Below the pieces are notes generated by a model. That model searched no databases. It worked only from the letters and a program-made list of their open reading frames with translations, and had not been told where the DNA came from. This document shows, in pieces, positions 53,226 to 64,000 of a stretch of DNA of 64,000 bases; the stretch's first letter is position 1, and every line of letters begins with the position of its first letter. Origin of the DNA: Cruorifilaria tuberocauda (lineage: Eukaryota; Nematoda; Chromadorea; Rhabditida; Onchocercidae); NCBI GenBank assembly GCA_013365365.1, contig JABVXU010000163.1, forward strand, positions 1 to 64,000. The letters are read 5' to 3'. Both the position numbers and the translations under genes were made by a program.

Positions 53226-56200
53226 TTGAAATGAAGTGAACTGATTACAATAGCAAATGATCATACCATCAATGTAACAAGTTGAAGTTGAAGTACGAAT
53301 ACGATGGTTGTACAACTGGCAACAGCTGGCTATGATACGGTTCAGATCACATCACAAATTTGTAAAGCGAAATGGGAACGGAACATTTGAAAATTGTCGA
53401 ACTAAATCAGCTAATTTATGCAACAAATGTTCATTTAGCTATCATTCGGTTTGTTTTCCACAAATTTTCGGAAAGAAAAAAGTAAAAAAGAAAGAATAAA
53501 GGTTAAAAAGGTGAACTATGAGAATGTGAAAAGATAAGAGATAAATAAACGATTGAAAAACTAAAAAAAAAAAAAAATTTTTTTTTTCAAAGAAACAATT
53601 GTCATTAGATGAAATTTAAAAATCGATCTCTATTTTTAACAGCTATTATCAACTAACCCTTGTAAACTATAGCTATTGCTATTTAAAATGCGTTTCGGTT
53701 TTTTTTTCTTCAATTTTTTTTTCTGGATTACAAAAAATATAAAGTTAAAATTTGAAGTAAAGTATTTTCATCGTTATCGTACATTAAAAATTTTTTTCAC
53801 AGTTTTTTTTTTCTTTGCTCAAATAAGGAATAAAAAGTGAAGTGAAATTGAAAAGGTTAGGAAAAAAAAAAAAAGGTAAACATTTGCTCATTTTTGAAAA
53901 CGAAACTGTTTTCAACTTATATTTTTCTTTTTTCATTCTCATTGCCTTACTCGCTTTTCGTTTGTATTATTTGCATTTCAAATATTTTCAAGAAAAAAAG
54001 ATTTGAAATTTACACCAAGCAATACCATATTTTTACTTCATCGGAACTTTCCCGATACTTTTATTACCTTTCTTCCTAATCTTTTTCATTCTGTGCGCAA
54101 AGTTTTATTTATTTTACTTCTTTTTATTTTTTATTTTTTGTAAATTCGAAATTAAGATATTGCACAGAATTTAGAGATGTGTGTAATATAGAAGAAACTG
54201 GTTTGAATTATGAATTCTAAATTATCACGAAGTTTTTTAAATTAAATAAAGTAATTTCAAGTTGATATAACGAAGCTTCATTTAGCTCTTCGTTATCTCA
54301 TTTCGATAATTATATCCATGTCAAAAGGTTACTACCTGGAATTTCATATGAATTGTAACTTCTAATTTCATACAATTATGGTGAAGGTTTTGTCGTATAT
54401 ATTGAATTTAGTAATGTGTCTCTCGGAATTAACCTTTTCTTCAAATGCCCGGCTAAAAGTTTCGTCCAGCTTCCTAATTTGGTGACTTATAATCGTTTTC
54501 CGGAATTTTACCTTAATCCGTTTTTCGTTCAACTATTCCTCTTCTTGTTAGGACTGCGATATTTTTTACATGTGTTGTCGATATTGAATTGTTTGATCAA
54601 AATGAAGTTTGTGGAAAAATGAAGAATGGACAAGATAATTTGAGGTTAATGAGGGATAAGTTATCAAGATAGCTTATCTTAAGTAAATCTAAAAATACGT
54701 CAATTTCATGTATTCCATGATACAGTTAATTATGGTACATTTTCAACTATTTAAATTCTCTAACAGAGTATAAACTAATTTTGTCATTGATGAAGTCTAA
54801 TCAGTTTGTGCTACAGAGTTAAAATACATTAAATATTAGCACTTTTAACATTTTAATATCGTAAATCTTTTATCTAACTAAATTTAAATGCAAATATTAA
54901 TCGCGGTTAACCTTATATAGAATTTCGGGTCAATAGGATGACAGTTGGTTGAACTCTATTGGTCACTTCCCAGAAGTTCATTGAGAGCTTTAGGTATTTC
55001 ATTACGATAAGATACTTAAGCACTCAAATGCTATAATTAATTCCATTTTTGGAGGACTCTTATGAGATGACATACCATTTCCAAATTATAAGGTATCTCA
55101 AATTTCATCCTGAAATGTTTCCCCGAAAGTTGCTAACAATTTTCTACAAAAATAATTATGCTAATTTTTTATTAGCTTTAGATACGTAAATTCAAACATA
55201 CTTAATGATACGAATAGGCCAAAAACGAGACAAGAAATTGCTCAGTAAATTAAAATTTAGGTAAAATTTGAAATAAACAACTAAATCACTAGAGGAGGAA
55301 AAATCTAACTTGATATTTTATCATTTTTCCGTTAAAAAGTTTTCCCAATGATAAAAAACATTTTACAATATTTCAACAAATTTTATCATTCTCTTATCAC
55401 ATCATATGTTAAATGTTGAAATTCAAATTCATTTATAAAATTTGTATTAGCGCAAAATTTATTGCAAGAAAATTTAAAAATATCATGCGCAAAAACGTCT
55501 TCTTAAATATCAGTGAAATAAGGAAGAATTCCTCCAATTCAGGCCACTGACTCTTTCATACCATTTTCATTTATTGGAAATGTTAACAACAGTTCCATCA
55601 GCAATTATGCTCAAATTTTGACTAATTTCAAATAATTTCTGCATAATTTTATATATTTTAGTCTTTTTTTCAGTACGATTTTTAGACTAATTTAAATTTA
55701 ATTAAGCTAAAATCTAGCCTAATTCATTTTAGTATGATTGCTTTTCTTGTCAAACTTAAACATAATTATCAGAGTAGTAGTAGTATGAACGAATTCTTCT
55801 TCATCTTTCTGTTCTTTCATATTTCTTCCAATAATTTCCCTCTGTAATTTATTTTAAAATGAATTGTTAAATTGAATTTTGATAGTTTTGTTCGAGAGTC
55901 TATTAATCAAAAAAGAAAGGATGAAAATATTTTTTTAATTAAAAAACCAAACCTTTATTATCCTGGATATAACATTCATTTCTTCATCTTTTCAATCAAG
56001 ATATTTACATCAAATTTCGTGCATAGCTAAATTTATTTCTAGTAGTTTATTCCATACAAATCCGGGAAAGAAATAAAGAACCATTCAGAAACAAAAGAAA
56101 AAATTTTTTTTGCAAAAGATATCAATTCTCAGGGGGAAGTTAAACTTTCGTCTCTTCAAAAGAAGACAAATTGATTTGAAGTAAGAAAGAATTATAATAT

Positions 56201-57240
56201 TTCTGGGCAATTTGTGCGAATTTTTCATTTTCTTTTTTTGTATCGAATTTTATTTTTTTTTAATTTTAGGACGAAAAAAAAGAAGTATTCATTCTGACTG
56301 ATCCATTATTTTTGGTCAATTTCATCTCAAATTGATTAGAATCAAAAAAGAAAAAAAGGGATGATTAGAATGCAAAAATCTCTGACATATTTTTTAATTC
56401 TTAAAAAAGCCATTTATCATTATCGTTTAACAATTATGAAAGAAATTTCATCATCTGTTAATGTATTCATTTTGTTAGATAATAAAATTTTATTGATTGA
56501 AATTTTCAGCTTCCTAAAATTTCATTACTACAAAAAGTTTAATTTAGAAAATAAATTAAGTTAATTTAAAAGAAAAAAAAAAAGGTATAATTTGATTACA
56601 ATGATATATACCTTAAATTTCATTTTCTTTTTTCATAAAACATCAAAGTATTGATAATATTGAGGATTTAATATTTCACAGTTTCATATCCTATATCATT
56701 AACTCATCATTCGATCGTATAAATTAGCGAAAGTTTGAGAAATTAATTATCTATCTGAAATAAACTTTTTTTTTCGTACAGATTTTATTGAGAGTTGAAA
56801 AAGAAATGGAAAAAGAGGGAAAAGTATAGCAGGAAGAGCAGTTTGATGATGAATCGATCTCTATAGAAATTACTTTAAAAGGTTGATTTGTTGGTCATTG
56901 AATGGGTTACTATAATTAACATCTATTGATTTCAATTCCAGTTCTTTTTCATATTTCAAATACGCTTGAAATATTGATTTTAAATTTTGAATTCTTTTCT
57001 ATCAAAATTTTAAAAAGTATTAGTAATGATATCCTTGTATACACTATTCCTTAATGATAACAGCAATTTTTCTGAAAGAATTTGAATGATTTTCATTTAC
57101 AGGTTTAACAGGTACGCTAATTGCTATTGATAATCTTTGTATCATTCGGAAAAAGAATCAATTTCTCTTGTAATTTGCTTATTGATAAGCAAAAACTATT
57201 TATTTTATATTGATAAATTTTATTTAGTATGAATTTTGAT

Positions 57241-57306
57241 TAATTGTAATTGTTAATAGAACTTACCTATAGATAATTGTAATTGTTAATAGAACTTACC
57301 TATAGA
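57241..57306. repeat. Perfect 33-bp tandem duplication
   Basis: Two identical 33-base units starting TAATTGTAATTGTTAATAG lie at 57241-57273 and 57274-57306, about 250 bp upstream of the first coding exon of the L1-type gene. The exact identity suggests a recent event. Confidence 0.95.
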
Positions 57307-57561
57307 TTGAAATGATATCAAGTTAACCTTTGATCCATTTTATATACCTTTTTACATACTTGTTTATTTATTTATTTGTTTGTTAGTTTGTGTTGAAATT
57401 TAACTAGTTGTTTATTTAATTATTCCATAATTCTTTGTTAGAGACTGATAATTTATTATTTTATTTATCAGAAATTTTATTCCACATCGAACAGCGTTAC
57501 CTGTAATTAATACATTCGGCATAAACGACGGAAAATTTTTATTATTCCTTTTCAGGCCGTG

Positions 57562-60500
57562 ATGGCATTAACGATGAGTTTTATATGCTATAGGTTACTA
57601 ATCTTCATAGTGATTTGTTGTGGTAAGTTATCTGTCGTCTATCTATCAGTAAGAATAGAAGTAATTTTGGATTGGAATTTTCTGGAAATTTCTTAAATAT
57701 TCCAGGTAGAGCAAATTTTAACACTCATTCAGGTTATAAGAGAAAAAAAAGAGAGAGAGAGAGGGAGAGAGGGAGAGAAAATTGAAATGTAAATGGTATA
57801 ATGTTATGAAATGTTCGTCAATGTTTAGTATTTTTCAGTAAGATGTAACTTAATTGATTGGTCTACAATATCGACGCCACCACGTTTCATTCATGAACCT
57901 AACGATCCTACTATTTATTTTACGTTAGAATCGACGCAAGCTTCTAATGGCCATAATTTAGATTATTTAAAAGAACGAACATTGAGGTGCATTGCTGATG
58001 GTAATCCACCACCTTGGTATGTATTTTCTTTACGTAAAATATTTCTGCATGGTACAAATAAGAAATATTTTTACGTAATCATGTAAATATATACGTTTGG
58101 CGATGAATAAATGTTTAATAATGATTAGTTTCATACATAAGTATTCAAGTTCAAGTATTCATATTGAATTTTAAATGTTGGCATGGTACACTGTAGGATT
58201 GAACTAGAACTTAAGTTTAAATAAAAATTGAAAATAGTTTAATTTTTATAAAAAAAAAATGTTTTTTTCTTTAAATTTATAGGTATAGATGGAAAAAAAA
58301 CGGTAAACCGTTCAATTTAGCAATGTTTTCGGATCGGATCGCTCAACGTCCGAGTGAAGGATCATTTGTTTTTTCCAAATTAACTGCTGCTGATGAAGGT
58401 GTTTATCAGTGTGAGGCGATAAATGATAATGGTACTGCTCTTTCCGAAAAAATTACTTTGAAGCAAACATGTTAGTTCTCTCTTCAATTTTTTTTTACAA
58501 CTGATATATGAAAGATTGTAAGCTCGATAAGTGTTTTTTAAAGTTTTTCGAATTTCAATTTCGCTGAAGGTATGACTCAGAAATGTTTATTATTACGATT
58601 AGTAGATAGAGGTTTATTCAGTTTAAAGCTGAATGATTTTATTTATTAGGACGAATGGTTGGATGATATTTGTGTAGAAAGAATTTTTTAATTCCTTCGG
58701 ATTAATCAGTTTTTTATCGAAAATATTAGTTAAGCTAAATTCTGACTCTGGAATTCTGTTCATTTTAAAATTATCAAATTAAGGAATGGAAATTTAGTGA
58801 TTTATTTCGTTTCGTTCATATTTTATCAATATCTGTTTCGTTAAATTATCATATCGAATTTTAGGGATACGATATTTTCCAAAAGCTGAGCCGGAAATTG
58901 TGCATGTCGATTTGGGTGATCCATATCAGCGGGATTGTACGCCACCCGAATCAAACCCACCCGCTCGAGTTTACTGGATTTTTAAGGTGCACTTTTTTGC
59001 TTCCTTCTAATTTTTCTGTCTAAATTTCCATTCTATACTCAAAGTTTCCGAAATCGGGAACTTATGGGAACTGTCAGAAAAATGGACTTTGTCAGTTCAA
59101 ATGAAAAATCACCTTAATTTAAAGATGAAAACAATAAAAGCTATTCTTACTTCATATCATCTCATCCTTTTGTGATCTGTTAATATAAATTTAATTTATT
59201 ACTAATTGAATTTAATATAATGCAAATAAAATTTGTAAATTGAATTTAATATATGATTCGTTCATTTTGGCATCTATTTATGAACAAAAAAGAAAAAGAG
59301 GAAGGAAAGAAAGAGGGATAAAATGATAATTGTAATAATTAAATGATTGTTTCATTATTAAAAATTATTTTTAATAATTTAGATTCCAGCTTTTAATTAT
59401 AGCTATCAACTGTATTAACTAAATTTTAACAAGTTTGAAATGCATTTTATCTGAATGAAATGAACATTTTGTGGATGAAATTTCAGGGTGATGAAGAAGG
59501 ATCGTTTGATTCAATTAACAGTTCACATATTTCAACAAATGAATTGGCTAGTTCTTTTTCTCTTTTATTTTTTTGAAAATTGAATTTTTTTTTCTCTTTC
59601 TTTTGTATCAATTATTGTTAAAATACCATATGTGCAGTTGAAAGGATAGAGTTGGAAGCAATCGAAATAACATCTGCGGATTTCTCTCAAATCTTTTTAC
59701 TTAATACTGTAATTTTGTTAAAGTTAATCATTTTCATTCGTTTCATTTCAATTATTTGAGTTATTGTAAAAACTTTTTTTATATTATATTGAAATATGTA
59801 TGTAATAGGATATTTTTTTCCTCAAATGAAAGTAATCAAAGAAAAATTCAAATAATTAATAATGTAATTTTTTTAGTTTCTCAAATCTTTTTTTAATAAA
59901 AAATAATAAAATTAAATTAATTCTTCCAGAATATCATTGCTTGTAATGATATTAACGAAAATTAATTCAATGATTAAAAATTAAAAGAAGAAATTGATGA
60001 ATAGGTCAAACCTATTTAAATTATAAATAGGTTAAATTTATTTAAGTATGTGGTCAAAACAATTGTCTTCTTTTTTTCTCGTAATTTTGAAACGAAAAGT
60101 TTTTGCGCATTTTATTCAACTTTGAAATTCAAATTCATTGTTGCAGTCACATATATAATAATGTGTCGAATAATGAAAGAAATTAAAATTGATTAAAATG
60201 TTTTAATTATTATTATTAATTGGATTAAGCAGTTATTAATCATAATTAATTCACTTTTCAATTTCACTTTTTCAATTCAATTCACTTCTTTTATTACATC
60301 TTTTGTAGATAATTTGTACCTTACAAACAAAATATCGTATTATATCCTATCTGTTTATTTTTTTATCATTTTTTAAAAGCTTGCATTTCAATTTTTCCAC
60401 TTTATTTTGTAAATTTTTTAATATTTACTATCGCCTTATTATGATTGTTAATTACCGTAATTAATAACTTCAATCATTTCTTTTCTCCGAATATTCTGAA

Positions 60501-63500
60501 AAGAATATTTCTCTTTAAATCGAAAAATTTTTCTTAATTTAAAATCTTTTTTTCAAATGATATTAGCTTTGCTGGAAGATTTTCAATCTTCTCTTTCCTT
60601 CTTCATTACACTAAATACACTCTTCATTTATAACAATAATAATTGAAAATTATCTCATCAATCCTTCAGTACTTAAGTAATACTTTAATTGATTAACCTG
60701 ATCGTAGATAAGTATTTGTTAAGTTTTATCCATTTCCTTATAATAGTAACTGACTTATTTAATTCAATACTTCATTAGTTTGAGGTTATTTTGATTAGGC
60801 ATAAGTTCAATCATTTTAATAGTAATAATTTAATTAATAATTAACGAGGTTACCTTGACCCTATCTCTTTTATTCATTTTCCCCAAAGATTTCTCGATTT
60901 GTCCCCATTATTCCACATATACCCGCAAGATCTGATATTGACACTTTGTAGTGAGGAAGAAATTGGAACGGTTGGTAATTCTCCCTTGAGGATAACCTTC
61001 GATAGATGCATCCTCCGGAAGACATTCTGTCCTGTTTTCACTTCACTTAGCTATATCACCTACTATCCATGAAAGTACTTTTCAACACAGCCAACAAATG
61101 ACATTTTGGGCACTGTTATATATGTTGAAAGAGCATTAAACGAGCCTGAAATTAGCTTGTGTCTAGCATTGGTTCGAATCAATGTTATAATATTAAGACT
61201 TATAAAATAGCCGTTGGATTGTAAATTGTCAAATATAAATTAATCAACATTGTTTTGTTCATTTAACGCAATTTTCAATTTAGTCAATCATCATTTTCCA
61301 ACAGAAAAAAAACAGAAAGATACATACTTTTATTATTTTCAGTACAATAAGTTGTTTTGCAAAGTTTGATATCAGGCATCTGGCATAGATAAATATATAT
61401 CGAAGGAAACTATTCTAGGCTGAACGAAATGATAAAAGATGAAGAGATAATTTTCAGTTCGTACTGCTGGATAAAATTTAGCGTAATTCTATCATTGGGA
61501 AATAGGTCTTAGTCTACTAGAAAAGGATTCTATTTAGGAAAAAAGTTAGTTCTCGAATTCGATCTCATTTTATTTATTACGAATTAGCCTTTTACACACA
61601 TTCCCCTGGGGAAATGCTTCTTTGTTTTCTTTCTTTTTTTGAAAGTAGCAGCAAAAAAAGAAGTTTTTGCTACATATAATCTAAAGCCATAAGAGAAAAG
61701 CTTTGCAATCTCCCATTTTCAATACTATATACCTCTATACTTTTACTAGCTGCTTGTACTACTCTACTCTAGTCTAGTCTAGTCTAGCCTAGTCTGGCCT
61801 AGCATAGCCTAGCTTAGCGTAATGTAGTCTAGTTTACTATTATCACATTAAGTATAGATTGTCACCACTCTTCCCTCTATTTCTCTTTTTTTTTTTTATT
61901 CGAATAACAGCAATTTAGCTAGATATTAACAGAGTAATAGCTTTCAAGATTGGTTCTTTTAATATCTCAAGCTCATTATTATTTCAAAAATTTCAGACTT
62001 CCTTTTCATGCTTGTTTATTCCTCGTGTCTTCTTTGATTGACATTATATCGATAGATTATACAGATTTCATATCAATCATTGAGATATAAAATAGCGTTA
62101 TATTATGATTTGAATGAATAATATTCGGAATGAAATTGATTTCAATTCATCAATACTGGAATTTAGCAAGTATTTTAAAATTTTCGTTCATTTCCTGCAC
62201 TTTTAGACTTAAGCTATTTAATAAGATGATTAGTGTTAATGTTTAAACATTTTAATTTATAATATTATTATCAGTTGCAAATTAGTAATAATAGCACTTT
62301 GGCAGGTAAAAAGTTTGCTGAAAAAAGACATTACGATTTCTTCTAAATGACTACAATTGAGTTCTATATGTAGTAAGGATATCGAATTAAAATTTTAATT
62401 TTAGCAATTGCAAAAATTAATTCTAATAAAAAAAACAATTGAATGAAAATATCACTTATCAATATGTATTTAATTGAAAGCTAAGTGAGAATACGAAATG
62501 ATAATTTAATTAAATTAATATTAAAATATTGTAATCAGTAAAGTAAAAGGAAATCATTATATGATATATTATCAATATCATGTCAAGAAAATACATATAT
62601 TCGTTTAATATCATTTATTTTAATAAAAATTTGGAAAATTAATAAAATAATTTAGGAAAAAATTTGTCGTATTTCATTCGTTTATATTTATTTTTATATC
62701 CTAAACTTTATTTTTTTAAATTTATTTTTTCAATTAGTAAACTAATAAACATTTCCTTAACGCTGTTATACTAACGTAAAATCCATTTTCGATTTTTTCC
62801 AATTGAGAACCGAATAGTAAATAAAAACAATACGATGAAACTGTGGTGCCATCTTTACAGTAAATTTTCTCAATAAAATATATTTTAACTGTAATACTTC
62901 TTCCTCATTTTATAGTTTCATTTTTATTGATTCATTCAGCAAACTTCCTGTTTTTTATTTATTTATTTATTTATTTTTCCTCGCAAAATAAATAAATATC
63001 TTCGTTTTCTCTCTTACATTTGCTTATTTTGTTATATTTATTTAAAAGATATTTCTATATTTGCACTTATAGTATAGTTAAGAATAAATTTGTTTTAATG
63101 ATAAAATATTAATTTTATACTTCAATTTAGCAAATATGTTCATTTATTCCTGTGTCTTATATACTTTCCTGAAATATCATTATTCTGATCATTTATTGAT
63201 AAATGAGGGGTATGTATCTCGAAATCAGTGATAGATTAAGCTGAACGTTTCACCAATTATTACGATAAAATTTCATTAAAATGAATACAAAGACAAAAAA
63301 AAAGAACTTAATGATATCTTCAAAAGGGATTATTTCTGATCTTCGAAGATGGTTAATTAGATAAATTAAGTAGGCAACTTAATTAACATTTTCCAATATT
63401 ATATAAAATATCTATTAAAAGGATAATTAATCTTTCGTTGATCTCAGGAATGATCGTTTAGTTATTGTTGTTATAACTTTGAAGTGTGTTAGTGGAAATG

Positions 63501-64000
63501 ACATAATGATTCAATTTTGCAACGAATTAATGTTGGGAATAGAGATTACTGCAATAATCGTTCTACGAGAGGATGATATATATGTGTAATATCATTGAAT
63601 ATCATTATTAATTAATATTTTCCGCACTATACAGTTCAATGCAAGTAATTAATTAAATTCATATATTGATTTATTTCATTTTTAAACTTTTAAAAAACAT
63701 TTTTTTTCCTTACAAGAAAAAAAAATTAATTTGACAAATGTAAATGGAAGAAAAATTCAATAAATGTTACCATACGATTTTCTCCTCTCTCATATTTCTC
63801 TTTTGTAATTCTCTTTTCAATCTATTCAAGTATGAATAAAAATCAGCATCCTACTACCATCCTATCATTCTTCCATTTACATTCGATCAAGGTGTGAATG
63901 AATAGATAGGTAAATTGATAGATTGATTAGGCACAATATCTCTCTGCTTTGTTAACATTTTTCCATTTTATTGAAGTCTGAAAGAAAAAGCCAATAATCA
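57562..64000 (+). CDS. L1CAM/neuroglian-like Ig cell adhesion molecule, 5' part
   Basis: Exons are 57562-57622, 57839-58016, 58283-58470, 58865-58986 and probably 59487-59550. The first four give 183 residues in frame. Residues 1-22 are a hydrophobic signal peptide (MALTMSFICYRLLIFIVICC). The first Ig domain starts at PPRFIHEPNDP and shows the core Cys in TLRCIADGNPPPWYRWKKNG and the DEGVYQCEAINDNG motif. A second Ig domain starts at about residue 148 with IVHVDLGDPYQRDC, TPPESNPPARVYWIFK and then GDEEGSFDSINSSH. The Ig1-Ig2 pattern, including the PARVYW stretch, resembles the L1 family, whose nematode members are SAX-7 and LAD-2, neuronal and epithelial adhesion proteins. A TTTTCAG lies seven bases before the ATG and could be a cis or trans splice acceptor. 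Fibronectin domains, membrane helix and ankyrin-binding tail are not in the window. The donor after 59550 (GCTA|GTTCTT) is weak. Which paralogue it is remains unresolved, so the symbol is left blank. Confidence 0.82.
57751..57777. repeat. (GA)n microsatellite in intron 1
   Basis: GA units with GGGA variants lie inside the first intron of the L1-type gene. Confidence 0.92.
61761..61837. repeat. Degenerate (CTAGT)n pentanucleotide repeat
   Basis: Copies of CTAGT and CTAGC variants run for about 75 bases; the left part is regular (TAGTCTAGTCTAGTC) and the right part is increasingly mutated. Confidence 0.88.
62955..62976. repeat. (TTTA)n simple repeat
   Basis: Five TTTA units. Confidence 0.9.

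Larger units (their letters stand above)
43991..57240. other. Gene desert, part 4
   Basis: About 13 kb without a supportable coding gene, perhaps partly a 5' intron of the L1-type gene. It contains a TTA/CTG-rich low-complexity stretch (about 44460-44660), GA and CT microsatellites, a perfect palindrome at 52341-52360, and small open frames at 52663-52866 and 53308-53499 that I consider unproven. Confidence 0.5.
59551..64000. other. Probable long intron of the L1-type gene to the window edge
   Basis: Over 4.4 kb without a recognisable continuation of Ig domain 2, so the next exon probably lies beyond the window. It contains a complex island at 60870-61215, a TAGTC-type repeat at 61761-61837 and a TTTA repeat at 62955-62976. 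Confidence 0.5.

Noticed and set aside
61130..61215. tRNA gene suggested by GGTTCGAATC
   Set aside because: The T-arm would need an 8-base loop, and no matching acceptor or D-arm could be formed.

Overview
The window looks like nuclear DNA of a parasitic nematode, most likely filarial. It is very AT-rich, its genes are split by short introns with TTTCAG-type acceptors, and it is full of CT/GA microsatellites. The recognisable proteins are animal proteins: a LRIG-type receptor, an adiponectin-receptor-type protein, a mitochondrial acyl carrier protein and an L1-type cell adhesion molecule. I saw no bacterial operon, rRNA, tRNA, CRISPR or intact transposon. The species is inferred, not proven.

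Layout. Three genes lie in a row on the minus strand in the left 16 kb. Reading in their direction they are: a 17-exon LRIG-family receptor orthologous to C. elegans SMA-10 (15763 to 9960); an 8-exon PAQR/adiponectin-receptor protein with its full zinc-ligand set (7069 to 4601); and a 3-exon mitochondrial acyl carrier protein (4052 to 3324). I derived every exon boundary by keeping reading frame across GT/AG sites. The joined coding lengths are multiples of three: 907, 412 and 137 residues.

From about 16 kb to 57.5 kb there is a roughly 41 kb desert with no supportable coding gene. It is AT-rich sequence with CT/GA, TTCA, TTTA and related simple repeats, a rearranged inverted/direct repeat near 17.6-18.05 kb, several perfect palindromes, and a few islands of higher complexity (21.4-21.7, 38.46-38.60 and 43.5-44.0 kb). 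Those islands could be promoters, untranslated exons or decayed genes.

At 57.56 kb on the plus strand the 5' end of an L1CAM/neuroglian-type immunoglobulin-domain gene begins: signal peptide, Ig domain 1 and the start of Ig domain 2. It appears to run off the right edge through a final intron longer than 4.4 kb. The desert may hold distal promoters and 5' untranslated exons for this gene and for the LRIG gene.

Functionally, LRIG/SMA-10 proteins are membrane co-receptors in BMP signalling, PAQR proteins control membrane lipid homeostasis, mitochondrial ACP carries acyl chains and joins complex I and Fe-S assembly, and L1-type proteins maintain neuronal positions. Apart from possible co-transcription of the PAQR and ACP genes (same strand, 548 bp apart), nothing in the sequence shows that they act together. 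I found no clearly new system.
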